Positions 1 through 5,048 of a stretch of 35,750 bases of DNA are shown piece by piece. The stretch covers positions 1 through 35,750 of the forward strand of contig JAGFJK010000513.1 of NCBI GenBank assembly GCA_024102795.1. Reading direction: 5' to 3'. The notes beneath the pieces were generated by a model. The model made no database searches, was not told where the DNA came from, and worked only from the letters and a program-made list of their open reading frames with translations. A program made the translations under genes and the position numbers. The DNA is from Pirellulaceae bacterium. Its GTDB lineage: Bacteria > Planctomycetota > Planctomycetia > Pirellulales > Pirellulaceae. How positions within the stretch are numbered: the stretch's first letter is position 1; the number at the start of each line of letters is the position of its first letter.

Positions 1-67
1 GTCGTCCAACGGTTGAGGACGTCGCTCTGATAAGGTGGAAACGAAGGTTCGACTCCTTCTCGGGCTA
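1..67 (+). tRNA. tRNA-Ile(GAT), 5' end outside the window
   Basis: The D arm (GTCC/GGAC), anticodon loop CTGATAA and T arm (GAAGG-TTCGACT-CCTTC) are visible. The 3' acceptor strand is TCGGGCT with discriminator A67. The 5' acceptor strand lies before base 1 apart from its last base. The anticodon stem relies on several G-U pairs. No CCA is encoded. Confidence 0.8.
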
Positions 68-128
68 CTCACTGGAGACCAATGCGATGCCAATGCGACA
101 GCGACTGAAAGGGATACCACGCCCATCC

Positions 129-200
129 GGGGTCGTGGTGTAACGGCAGCACAGCGGGCTTTTAACTCGCACGGTGGGGGTTCGAATCCCTCCGGCCTCA
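129..200 (+). tRNA. tRNA-Lys(TTT)
   Basis: The acceptor GGGGTCG pairs with CGGCCTC and the discriminator is A200. The anticodon stem GCGGG/CTCGC closes the loop CTTTTAA, giving anticodon TTT. The T arm is GGGGG-TTCGAAT-CCCTC. No CCA is encoded. Confidence 0.93.
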
Positions 201-276
201 TGGGAGCTGTCGGCGATCAGCTCTCAGCCGTCAGCGTGGCATCTGAAAGCTGATCGCTGCAGCTGACTGGCCATTC

Positions 277-349
277 AGGATCGAGGTGTTAGCGGCAGCA
301 TCCCCGGCTCTTAACCGGGCGGGTGAGGGTTCAAGTCCCTCCGGTCCCA
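277..349 (+). tRNA. tRNA-Lys(CTT)
   Basis: The anticodon stem CCCGG/CCGGG closes the loop CTCTTAA (anticodon CTT). The T arm is GAGGG-TTCAAGT-CCCTC. Acceptor positions 2-7 pair, but the first pair is an A-C mismatch (A277-C348). The 76-nt spacer before it holds the imperfect repeat words GCTGATCGCTG and CAGCTGAC. Confidence 0.88.
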
Positions 350-360
350 CTGAACAACAT

Positions 361-432
361 GCACTGGTCGTCTAGCGGCCAAGATTCCGCACCCGTAATG
401 CGGCGACGTGGGTTCGAGTCCCACCCGGTGCT
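361..432 (+). tRNA. tRNA-Thr(CGT)
   Basis: The seven-pair acceptor is GCACTGG with CCGGTGC. The anticodon stem CCGCA/TGCGG closes the loop CCCGTAA (anticodon CGT), with C instead of U at position 33. The T arm is GTGGG-TTCGAGT-CCCAC. The discriminator is T. Confidence 0.9.
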
Positions 433-464
433 CTGGCTCTTTGACAATTCGGCGATCGCAATAC

Positions 465-535
465 GCGCCCATGATGTAGCGGCTGCCTGCCGCCTTGCCA
501 TGGCGGATGTGCGGGTTCGACTCCCGCTGGGCGCT
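465..535 (+). tRNA. tRNA-Gly(GCC)
   Basis: The acceptor GCGCCCA pairs perfectly with TGGGCGC. The anticodon stem CCGCC/GGCGG closes the loop TTGCCAT (anticodon GCC). The T arm is GCGGG-TTCGACT-CCCGC. The discriminator is T. Confidence 0.93.
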
Positions 536-542
536 CTTGCTT

Positions 543-636
543 CAGGACGTGGCAAAGCCTGGCAATCCGCCGGGCACCGCCGCGCAGCGGTGGTCGCGGC
601 CGCACGAGACCGCTGGTTCAAGTCCAGCCGTCCTGA
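543..636 (+). tRNA. tRNA-like gene with a hairpin in the anticodon arm
   Basis: The acceptor CAGGACG/CGTCCTG and T arm GCTGG-TTCAAGT-CCAGC are intact, so both tRNA ends are clear. No ordinary 7-nt anticodon loop exists. A 4-bp stem CCGC/GCGG (567-570/596-599) instead encloses a 25-nt hairpin element at 571-595. The D arm is poor and the variable region is about 11 nt. No amino-acid identity can be assigned. Probably a dead tRNA; an intron-like insert is the alternative. Confidence 0.7.
571..595 (+). repeat. REP-like hairpin, copy A, inside a tRNA gene
   Basis: A 5' word CGGGC is followed by an 8-bp stem (ACCGCCGC with GCGGTGGT, one G-T pair), a GCA triloop and a final C. The same 25-base sequence recurs at 1938-1962, a variant is at 1028-1052, and an inverted 23-base relative is at 1650-1672. 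Confidence 0.75.
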
Positions 637-650
637 CTGTTGTTTTCCCT

Positions 651-725
651 TGCGGTGGAACCCGTGCTGGTACGGGTAGGCGGCTGTTAACCGCCCTGAC
701 GCAGGTTCGATTCCTGCCGCCGCAG
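651..725 (+). tRNA. tRNA-Asn(GTT)
   Basis: The acceptor TGCGGTG pairs with CGCCGCA. The anticodon stem GGCGG/CCGCC closes the loop CTGTTAA (anticodon GTT). The T arm is GCAGG-TTCGATT-CCTGC. Discriminator G fits the Asn isotype. Confidence 0.94.
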
Positions 726-738
726 CTCAGATCATTAC

Positions 739-822
739 GGAAGTCATCCGGCCGGATGAGGAACCTGTCTCGAAAACAGGCGGCGACCTGATCGCTTGTG
801 GGTTCGAGTCCCACGGCTTCCG
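739..822 (+). tRNA. tRNA-Ser(CGA)
   Basis: Class II tRNA of 84 nt. The acceptor GGAAGTC pairs with GGCTTCC. The anticodon stem CCTGT/ACAGG closes the loop CTCGAAA (anticodon CGA). There is a long variable arm, a T arm GTGGG-TTCGAGT-CCCAC, and the discriminator G expected for Ser. Confidence 0.94.
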
Positions 823-833
823 CTCACGGTAAA

Positions 834-904
834 GGGCTCATGGTCCAACAGGAAGACATCAGCTCCGCACGCTGAGAATCCGGGTGCAACTCCCGGTGAG
901 TCCA
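834..904 (+). tRNA. tRNA-Ala(CGC), divergent
   Basis: The acceptor GGGCTCA pairs with TGAGTCC. The anticodon stem TCAGC/GCTGA closes the loop TCCGCAC (anticodon CGC), with C at position 33. The T loop is TGCAACT instead of TTC. Its ends match the Ala(GGC) gene at 1985-2055, suggesting a duplicate that has drifted. Confidence 0.85.
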
Positions 905-911
905 CTCACAC

Positions 912-983
912 AGTCCCGTGGTCCAACGGCAACGACGCTTGGCTCACATCCAGGAAACGGCGGTTCGATTCCGCTCGGGACTA
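912..983 (+). tRNA. tRNA-Val(CAC)
   Basis: The acceptor AGTCCCG pairs with CGGGACT. The anticodon stem CTTGG/CCAGG closes the loop CTCACAT (anticodon CAC). The T arm is GGCGG-TTCGATT-CCGCT and the discriminator is A. Confidence 0.9.
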
Positions 984-994
984 CTCGCGATATC

Positions 995-1088
995 GCCCGG
1001 ATGCGCCAACGGCAGAGCGGCTCGGCTCGGGCACCGACGCGCAGCGTTGTTCGCCGAGCGAATGCAGGTTCGAATCCTGCTCTGGGTA
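995..1088 (+). tRNA. tRNA-like gene with a hairpin in the anticodon loop
   Basis: Acceptor GCCCGGA/TCTGGGT, a D arm, a perfect 5-bp anticodon stem GCTCG/CGAGC, a 4-nt variable loop and T arm GCAGG-TTCGAAT-CCTGC are all canonical. The anticodon loop is 30 nt (1025-1054) instead of 7 and holds hairpin copy B. The 5' part, CTCGGGCA, resembles a Pro(CGG) loop, but folding it that way leaves the flanking stem unexplained. Identity unassigned. Confidence 0.75.
1028..1052 (+). repeat. REP-like hairpin, copy B, in an anticodon loop
   Basis: Same architecture as the copy at 571-595: CGGGC, stem, GCA loop, stem, C. It differs at three positions. The change C1037 to A together with its partner G to T (1047) keeps a base pair, so this is a compensatory substitution. 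One outer pair becomes C-T. Confidence 0.72.
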
Positions 1089-1106
1089 CTCAGCGCGCAG
1101 CGACAC

Positions 1107-1180
1107 GGCTCGGTAGGCAACTGGCAGACCACCTTGATTCAGAACCAGGGATGCTGTGGGTTCGAATTCCACCTGAGCTA
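1107..1180 (+). tRNA. tRNA with anticodon CAG (Leu-like, short variable loop)
   Basis: The acceptor GGCTCGG pairs with CTGAGCT. The T arm is GTGGG-TTCGAAT-TCCAC and the discriminator is A. The loop reads TTCAGAA (anticodon CAG), with an A-C mismatch at the last stem pair. The D-arm text AACTGGCAGAC matches the Leu(CAG) gene at 1359-1442, but the long variable arm expected of tRNA-Leu is missing. Probably degenerate. Confidence 0.75.
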
Positions 1181-1195
1181 CTGACTTGAAATTCG

Positions 1196-1270
1196 GTCCT
1201 CGCGGAGCAGTCCGGAGTGCTCGCCTGCCTGTCACGCAGGAGATCGCGGGTTCAAATCCCGTCGAGGGCG
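1196..1270 (+). tRNA. tRNA-Asp(GTC)
   Basis: The acceptor GTCCTCG pairs with CGAGGGC. The anticodon stem CCTGC/GCAGG closes the loop CTGTCAC (anticodon GTC). The T arm is GCGGG-TTCAAAT-CCCGT. Discriminator G fits Asp. Confidence 0.94.
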
Positions 1271-1278
1271 CTTGAGAT

Positions 1279-1351
1279 GGCGCGGTGCGATGTTGGTTTT
1301 GCAGTGAGCCTTTCAAGCTCGCCGACACGGGTTCAATTCCCGTCCGCGTCA
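1279..1351 (+). tRNA. tRNA-Glu(TTC)
   Basis: The acceptor GGCGCGG pairs with CCGCGTC. The anticodon stem TGAGC/GCTCG closes the loop CTTTCAA (anticodon TTC). The T arm is ACGGG-TTCAATT-CCCGT and the discriminator is A. Confidence 0.93.
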
Positions 1352-1358
1352 CTTGCGC

Positions 1359-1442
1359 GACGATGTGGTGGAACTGGCAGACACGCGACGCTCAGAACGT
1401 CGTGCCCGATTGGGCGTGCGAGTTCGACGCTCGCCTTGGCTA
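1359..1442 (+). tRNA. tRNA-Leu(CAG) with a decayed acceptor stem
   Basis: Class II body: anticodon stem CGACG/CGTCG with loop CTCAGAA (CAG), variable arm TGCCC-GATT-GGGCG, and T arm GCGAG-TTCGACG-CTCGC. With U8 at 1366 the acceptor would be GACGATG against CTTGGCT, leaving three of seven positions unpaired. Probably a pseudo-tRNA or one relying on correction. Confidence 0.8.
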
Positions 1443-1452
1443 CTTCCTCGAT

Positions 1453-1522
1453 TGCAGGTGCGGCAGGTGCCCAGTCGGGTTTCATAAGCCCGACGAGCCC
1501 GGCTCGATACCGGGACCTGCGA
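1453..1522 (+). tRNA. tRNA with CAT anticodon (Met or Ile2)
   Basis: The acceptor TGCAGGT pairs with ACCTGCG. The anticodon stem CGGGT/GCCCG closes the loop TTCATAA (anticodon CAT). The T arm is CCCGG-CTCGATA-CCGGG, with C in place of T54. Sequence alone does not separate elongator Met from Ile2. Confidence 0.88.
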
Positions 1523-1540
1523 CTGAATTGACTGAACTGA

Positions 1541-1609
1541 CGCGGGTGGGCCAGTGCTCATTCGGGCTTCATAGGCCTGGACCGCCGGGTGCGACTCCCG
1601 GACCCGCTA
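1541..1609 (+). tRNA. tRNA with CAT anticodon, mismatched 1-72 pair
   Basis: Acceptor positions 2-7 (GCGGGT with ACCCGC) pair, but position 1 is a C-T mismatch (C1541, T1608). The loop TTCATAG has anticodon CAT. The T loop is TGCGACT. An unpaired 1-72 end is the hallmark of initiator tRNA, but the anticodon stem CGGGC/GCCTG is not a clear initiator GGG/CCC stem, so initiator identity is unlikely. Confidence 0.85.
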
Positions 1610-1617
1610 CTGATGAT

Positions 1618-1712
1618 GACCGGTTACGCAAACTGGCATAGCGGTCACCGACCATGCTGCGCATGGTGCCCGGAATGTGGTGACTTTGTGGGTTCGACTC
1701 CCACCTCGGTCA
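1618..1712 (+). tRNA. tRNA-like gene with an inverted hairpin in the anticodon loop
   Basis: Acceptor GACCGGT/CTCGGTC (last pair mismatched), U8-A9, D arm with GG, a perfect anticodon stem TCACC/GGTGA, a 4-nt variable loop CTTT and T arm GTGGG-TTCGACT-CCCAC are canonical. The loop between the stem strands is 29 nt (1650-1678) and starts with hairpin copy D in reverse orientation. Removing 22 nt from any point does not yield a loop with U33, so precise splicing is doubtful. Confidence 0.75.
1650..1672 (-). repeat. REP-like hairpin, copy D, inverted, in an anticodon loop
   Basis: On the minus strand this reads CGGGC, stem ACCATGC, loop GCA, stem GCATGGT, C. Head, loop and tail match the copies at 571, 1028 and 1938, while the stem bases differ on both sides and still pair. 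That is covariation and shows that structure, not sequence, is conserved. Confidence 0.72.
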
Positions 1713-1718
1713 CGGATC

Positions 1719-1791
1719 CATCGCGTAGTCCAACGGCCACGACGTCTGGGTGACAACCAGAAGATTGCCGGTTCGATTCCGGCCGCGATGA
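1719..1791 (+). tRNA. tRNA-Val(GAC)
   Basis: The acceptor CATCGCG pairs with CGCGATG. The anticodon stem TCTGG/CCAGA closes the loop GTGACAA (anticodon GAC). The T arm is GCCGG-TTCGATT-CCGGC and the discriminator is A. Confidence 0.93.
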
Positions 1792-1795
1792 CTTT

Positions 1796-1867
1796 GGTCT
1801 GTAGGTGTTTTGGGCCGCACGCCGCCGTGGTAAGGCGGAAGACCGGGTTCAATTCCCGGACGGACCT
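1796..1867 (+). tRNA. tRNA-Thr(GGT)
   Basis: The acceptor GGTCTGT pairs with ACGGACC. The anticodon stem CCGCC/GGCGG closes the loop GTGGTAA (anticodon GGT). The T arm is CCGGG-TTCAATT-CCCGG. The discriminator is T, as in the other two Thr genes here. Confidence 0.93.
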
Positions 1868-1877
1868 CTGAAACGAA

Positions 1878-1972
1878 TGGGCCGGCATGCCGTCGGGGGC
1901 GACTGACCCTTGCAAGGTCGGTGTGATGGGTTCGACTCGGGCACCGCCGCGCAGCGGTGGTCTACGGTCCAC
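1878..1972 (+). tRNA. tRNA-Ala(TGC) disrupted in the T arm
   Basis: The anticodon stem TGACC/GGTCG and loop CTTGCAA (anticodon TGC) are intact, and the T loop TTCGACT is present. Hairpin copy C follows the T loop where the 3' T-stem strand should be. Beyond it, CGGTCCA can pair with TGGGCCG at 1878-1884. Only two bases remain between element and acceptor, so part of the T stem is lost. Almost certainly non-functional. Confidence 0.72.
1938..1962 (+). repeat. REP-like hairpin, copy C, in a T arm
   Basis: Identical over 25 bases to the copy at 571-595. Here the site is the T arm of the Ala(TGC) gene rather than an anticodon loop, so the element is not a conserved anticodon-loop intron. Confidence 0.75.
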
Positions 1973-1984
1973 TGAAACGCGAAC

Positions 1985-2055
1985 GGGCTCATGGTCCAAC
2001 GGGAAGACACCGCCATGGCATGGCGGTAATCCGGGTTCGATTCCCGGTGAGTCCA
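1985..2055 (+). tRNA. tRNA-Ala(GGC)
   Basis: The acceptor GGGCTCA pairs with TGAGTCC. The anticodon stem CCGCC/GGCGG closes the loop ATGGCAT (anticodon GGC). The T arm is CCGGG-TTCGATT-CCCGG and the discriminator is A. Confidence 0.93.
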
Positions 2056-2074
2056 CTTGAAATCGAGAATCTTC

Positions 2075-2160
2075 GGAAGGTAGCCGGATATGGCTCGCCG
2101 GGCCGGTTTGCTAAACCGTGCGACCTTCGGGTCATGTGGGTTCGACTCCCATGCCTTCCG
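2075..2160 (+). tRNA. tRNA-Ser(GCT)
   Basis: Class II tRNA of 86 nt. The acceptor GGAAGGT pairs with GCCTTCC. The loop TTGCTAA has anticodon GCT, with one mismatch at the top of the anticodon stem. There is a long variable arm, a T arm GTGGG-TTCGACT-CCCAT and discriminator G. Confidence 0.93.
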
Positions 2161-2174
2161 CTGTTGACGAGTCT

Positions 2175-2246
2175 GGCCCGATGGTGAAACGGAAATCATC
2201 CCTCGGTTCTAACGAGGTGTTCCGGGTTCGAATCCTGGTCGGGCTG
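2175..2246 (+). tRNA. tRNA-Arg(TCT)
   Basis: The acceptor GGCCCGA pairs with TCGGGCT. The anticodon stem CCTCG/CGAGG closes the loop GTTCTAA (anticodon TCT). The T arm is CCGGG-TTCGAAT-CCTGG and the discriminator is G. Confidence 0.93.
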
Positions 2247-2255
2247 CTGCTGATG

Positions 2256-2329
2256 GTGTCCGTGGTGTAGGGGTCGCTGCATGCCTGGCCGTGAACCAGG
2301 AGGTAAGGGTTCGAGTCCCTTCGGATACC
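2256..2329 (+). tRNA. tRNA-His(GTG)
   Basis: The acceptor GTGTCCG pairs with CGGATAC. The anticodon stem CCTGG/CCAGG closes the loop CCGTGAA (anticodon GTG). The T arm is AAGGG-TTCGAGT-CCCTT. Discriminator C is the His-specific one, and a G lies at position -1. Confidence 0.93.
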
Positions 2330-2360
2330 CCTTGGAAGACAATGAGGAAAGGAGGATCGC

Positions 2361-2936
2361 ATGGTCGCGCAGATGATTGATCGCCCAACGCTCGTGCTCA
2401 ACCGCAACTGGCAGCCAGTGAACGTGGCCACGGTGGCGCGCGCCCTGACGATGCTGTGGAACGACACGGCGCGGGTGGTCGACCCGGTCGACTACCAGAC
2501 CTACGACTGGCACGACTGGATGCAGCTGCGCCCTGGCGATAGCGATCTGTTCATTCAGGCGGTGCGGCTGCGGCTGAAGGTTCCGGAAGTGGTGACGCTG
2601 ACCGGCTACGACGAACTACCAGTCGCGGCGGTCACGTTCAGCCGGCGGAACATCTTCAAGCGTGATCACTACACGTGCCATTACTGCGGCGTGCAGCCCG
2701 GCAGCGAGGAACTGACGATCGACCACGTCGTGCCTCGGGCTCAGGGCGGCGAGTCGCGGTGGGACAACTGCGTGCTGGCGTGCGTCGCCTGCAACAAGCG
2801 CAAGGCGGACCGCACGCCGGACCAGGCGAAGATGCGGCTGCGCAAGCGGCCGATCCAGCCCACGTGGACGCCACGCTACGCAGCTCACGAGCTGCGGATT
2901 GAAAGCTGGTCGAAGTTCGTCAGCGAGGCGTACTGA
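2361..2936 (+). CDS. HNH endonuclease family protein
   Basis: 191 residues. The second half is an HNH / treble-clef zinc nuclease domain: CHYCG (C106, C109), the LTIDHVVPRAQGG segment with D121-H122, and CVACNKRKADR with C141, C144 and the catalytic-type N145. The N-terminal 90 residues (LVLNRNWQPV, then a helical region) match the arrangement of the small bacterial HNH proteins that begin this way. The start is fixed by an excellent Shine-Dalgarno, AAAGGAGGA at 2348-2356, five bases before ATG. It lies inside the tRNA array, 31 bp after tRNA-His and before tRNA-Trp, with its own terminator at 2963. It could be a homing-type nuclease linked to the array or a housekeeping DNA-processing enzyme; the substrate cannot be read from sequence. 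Confidence 0.93.
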   Translation: MVAQMIDRPTLVLNRNWQPVNVATVARALTMLWNDTARVVDPVDYQTYDWHDWMQLRPGDSDLFIQAVRLRLKVPEVVTLTGYDELPVAAVTFSRRNIFKRDHYTCHYCGVQPGSEELTIDHVVPRAQGGESRWDNCVLACVACNKRKADRTPDQAKMRLRKRPIQPTWTPRYAAHELRIESWSKFVSEAY

Positions 2937-2962
2937 AACATCGAGCTGGAGAAGTAAGCGAT

Positions 2963-2996
2963 GGCCCCGCCGTTGGCAACGGCGGCGGGGCCTTTT
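2963..2996 (+). terminator. Rho-independent terminator after the HNH gene
   Basis: GGCCCCGCCG (2963-2972) pairs with CGGCGGGGCC (2983-2992), giving a 10-bp GC-rich stem, followed directly by TTTT. It starts 27 bp after the HNH stop codon and ends 7 bp before tRNA-Trp. Confidence 0.85.
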
Positions 2997-3002
2997 ACCG
3001 AC

Positions 3003-3072
3003 GCGAGTGTGCTCCTGGGAGAGCAGACAGCCTCCAAAACTGTCGCACAGGGTTCGAATCCTTGCGCTCGTG
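3003..3072 (+). tRNA. tRNA-Trp(CCA)
   Basis: The acceptor GCGAGTG pairs with CGCTCGT. The anticodon stem GACAG/CTGTC encloses CCTCCAAAA, with anticodon CCA in the normal TCCA context. The T arm is CAGGG-TTCGAAT-CCTTG. Discriminator G fits Trp. The linker before the D stem is one base short. Confidence 0.88.
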
Positions 3073-3079
3073 CCTGATT

Positions 3080-3153
3080 GCCGACGTGGCTCGATTGAGA
3101 AAGGCGCCGGTCTTGTAAACCGGCTGATGCTGGTGCGAATCCAGTCGTCGGCT
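3080..3153 (+). tRNA. tRNA-Thr(TGT)
   Basis: The acceptor GCCGACG pairs with CGTCGGC. The anticodon stem CCGGT/ACCGG closes the loop CTTGTAA (anticodon TGT). The T loop is TGCGAAT and the discriminator is T. Confidence 0.93.
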
Positions 3154-3157
3154 CTTT

Positions 3158-3201
3158 GTCCCGATGGCGTAGCGGATTGCATTGGACCCTCCAAAGTTCC
3201 A
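3158..3201 (+). other. 5' fragment of a tRNA-like sequence
   Basis: After tRNA-Thr the sequence continues with TCCCGATGGCGTAGCGGATT, reading like an acceptor 5' strand and D arm. An arm TTGGA...TTCCA follows, enclosing CCTCCAAA, very like the tRNA-Trp anticodon loop. No T arm follows; the next bases belong to the reading frame that starts at 3182. Probably the truncated end of the array. Confidence 0.4.
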
Positions 3202-3469
3202 GGCCCTGATCGCGTACCGCCAGGCGGAAACCGCCGAGGCACGGGCGCTGATTATGGGTGAGCTGTCGGTTCGTTGGGACCTGCTGGCCGACACAGCCCA
3301 GGCGCCGCTCGTCCGGAAGGCAATTGCCCGCCAGATGGGACCCCAGGCGCCGCGGATGAACCTGAACACGCTGCTGCGGCACGAGGTACTGAACGACCAG
3401 CAGATGGTGGATTACGTGACGGACCGCATTGCGGACGCCGACCACCAGCGCCGCGTCATCTCGACGTAG
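3182..3469 (+). CDS. Hypothetical protein, 95 aa, TTG start
   Basis: Not recognised. The frame is open from TTG 3182 to TAG 3469, with an upstream in-frame stop at 3170, so TTG is the first possible start; an internal ATG lies at 3254. There is no good Shine-Dalgarno. Codons are strongly G/C-ended, as in the real genes here, and the product is charged and helix-rich ([31 protein letters not shown]). The first codons overlap the tRNA-like fragment, so this may be the 3' part of a gene fused to the end of the tRNA array. The 3' end overlaps the opposite-strand frame at 3456. Confidence 0.5.
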   Translation: MDPPKFQALIAYRQAETAEARALIMGELSVRWDLLADTAQAPLVRKAIARQMGPQAPRMNLNTLLRHEVLNDQQMVDYVTDRIADADHQRRVIST

Positions 3470-3827
3470 GCGGCATTGTTGCGCTCATCGGTCGGATCCC
3501 CTGGTTGAACTTGGAGATCTCGAGCTGATCCATGCCGATTCGCGATTGCGGTGCCGTCGTTTCCGCCACCACGCGATCGCGCCGAGCGACCGCCTGGTCG
3601 GAATCCAGCGAGGTCCAGCGGGACTGCGCGGCGGTGACCAGCGACTGCATGGCCGTGGCGTACGGGTCGGCTCCCGCCAGAGCCGAATCGGCAATGGTCG
3701 CGGCGATCTGGTTCACGCGAGTCGCATGCGCCGTGGAGTCAGCGATCAGTAACGTCTCCTCAGCGCCGGCGAGTGTAGAGCGATTGTCCCCAATCGCTCC
3801 TTGCGTAACGCACACAGCCAGCGCCAA
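3456..3827 (-). pseudogene. Uncertain ORF, 5' end replaced by a REPIN
   Basis: Not recognised. On the minus strand the frame runs 123 codons, but the first part is read through the palindromic element at 3772-3857. The remainder (about residue 19 onward, ADSTAHATRVNQIAATIADS then SRWTSLDSDQAVARRDRVVA) has natural composition and G/C-ended codons and resembles the helical C-terminal part of a larger protein. It is most simply a gene fragment whose 5' end was lost or replaced at the repeat. Confidence 0.35.
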
Positions 3828-3857
3828 AGAACCCGATTGAGGACAATCGGGCTACAC
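3772..3857 (+). repeat. Solo REPIN-like double palindrome
   Basis: Two hairpins face each other: GAGCGATT/AATCGCTC (3778-3799) and CCCGATTG/CAATCGGG (3832-3851). The outer ends are inverted copies, GTGTAG on the left and CTACAC on the right, so each REP carries the GTAG/CTAC tetranucleotide typical of RAYT-recognised REPs. The same two hairpins form the tandem array from 35100. Confidence 0.85.
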
Positions 3858-3872
3858 TGGGAGCAAAGCTTC

Positions 3873-3962
3873 ATGTGCTGGGAAATCGTGGATGATCAGG
3901 CGATGCTGACCTGCATGGTGTACGCGGACTTGAACCAGATCAAGGCGGGTGTGGCCACTGCG
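3873..3962 (+). pseudogene. RAYT transposase fragment (C-terminal part of the catalytic domain)
   Basis: The translation contains LTCMVYADLNQIKAGVA, preceded by VDDQAML. This matches the segment that reads like LLxCMVYVDLNPIRAGIA in planctomycete REP-associated tyrosine transposases (IS200/IS605-like Y1 family). Homology stops abruptly on both sides and no start or full domain remains. It lies 16 bp after the solo REPIN. Family assignment rests on remembered motifs. Confidence 0.65.
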
Positions 3963-4402
3963 CGTAGACTCCGAGCGGGGCCCGACGTGTGCCACAGTCG
4001 CTGCCGGTGTTGAAACATCGGATGAGCCGCCAGTGTCCCTTTCGTCCTGCTCGGTCACTGGGACCAACGTCCCGCTGGCGGAAAGGCCAGACACCCAAGA
4101 TTCGAGCTGCTGGGCGGCGGGACCAGCAGTTGGAGTGGTGAGCGGGTGGTCCGGCGGCGGGAAAAAGAGAGGGGCGGCCGGGGGCAAGCGGGCTGGAAGC
4201 GACGGGGAGCAGGCGCGAAGGACCGCGATAGGCAGCTTCGAGACGCGGCATCCATGCACGCTGAGCGGACCGTTCGAGACGACGGGTTCGCGAGAGACTG
4301 GAGGAATGAAGCCTGACGTGCTCCGGCGTCGGGCGTTGTGGGGCTGACGATCAAGCTCGCTGATCATCCTCACGCCGGCCGGCGCGGGTCACTGCCGGCC
4401 GG
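3963..4402. other. Degenerate region, no gene seen
   Basis: 440 bp between two transposase fragments. Frames on both strands here are short or of unnatural, proline/arginine-rich composition, and I recognise no domain. It is probably decayed transposon sequence. No tRNA, terminator or clear repeat was seen. Confidence 0.4.
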
Positions 4403-5046
4403 TCAGCCGAATGTCGCTCGGCAGTTCCGCATGCCTTTGACCCAACGGTCCCTGCTGCGGTCCAGCAGCTCCCGCAGCCGTTCGACCGAACCGACCGCTC
4501 GACCGAACCACTCGTCAAAGTTGTCCACCGCCGCGGTCCAGCGGTCGGGATCCAGCCCGTAGATCCTCAAGTGTTGCACCAGCGCCGACGGGTCCGACTC
4601 CAGTGCCGCTTGTGCCGCCACGGTCTGCGCTACCACCCAGAGCAGAATCCGCACGTACTCGCTCATCGGCATGTCCAGAATCGGATTATCCGACGCTCGA
4701 CGGCGACGTTTCCCCTGGGCAAACTGTCGCCGGTAGCGGGCGTGGCTGGGAGCGTACGATGGCGCTGCGGCCGCGCTAACTGAACGCCAGTTTGCGGGAC
4801 AGGCCGCGATCTCGGGCCGCGGGCGGGCGATCAGGTGCAGGTGGTTCGAGAGCGCCTTGTGGTTGACCACACGTCAACTCTTGTCGTCAAAGGCGTCGCG
4901 GCGTGCTCGCTACTTTCGCGGTGCGAAAGGCGACTATGCCCTCGTCGACTGCGAACACGCCGGCCTGGTATTCCCGCCGCGTCTCGATCCAGTCCCGGCG
5001 ATCATCGTCGATTCGAACAGTACTACGCCGCGCGAAGCAACAGCGG
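4403..5046 (-). pseudogene. RAYT transposase relic (frameshifted, internally deleted)
   Basis: Read on the minus strand. Around 4920-5020 one frame gives DDRRDWIETRREYQAGVFAV, matching the N-terminal region that reads like YEHRRDWIRQRLEFLAGVF in planctomycete RAYTs. Around 4820-4860 a shifted frame gives ALSNHLHLIARPRPE, the HUH-type histidine motif HLH of Y1 transposases. The last part (about 4403-4680) gives MPMSEYVRILLWVV, then WFGRAVGSVERL and WVKGMRNCRATFG, like the C-terminal extension of these proteins. The middle, including the DLNPIRAG segment, is missing and instead appears at 3873-3962 on the other strand. It ends two bases from the arsC stop. Confidence 0.7.
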
Positions 5047-5048
5047 GC

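Noticed and set aside
543..1972. Group I or archaeal bulge-helix-bulge introns in the tRNAs
   Set aside because: The inserts (23-25 nt) are far too short for group I. One copy is in a T arm, one is inverted, and excision does not restore a normal loop with U33 in the copy at 1650.
1..2340. Short protein-coding frames across the tRNA array on both strands
   Set aside because: They are read through tRNA genes (repeated GFEPA/WFDSR-like words from T loops) and have no ribosome-binding sites.
4055..4354. Candidate gene on the minus strand between the transposase relics
   Set aside because: Ser/Pro/Arg-rich, no start signal, overlaps other equally poor frames.
3852..4373. Minus-strand frame of 173 codons
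   Set aside because: Pro/Ser/Arg-rich composition, no domain, and it lies over the plus-strand RAYT fragment.
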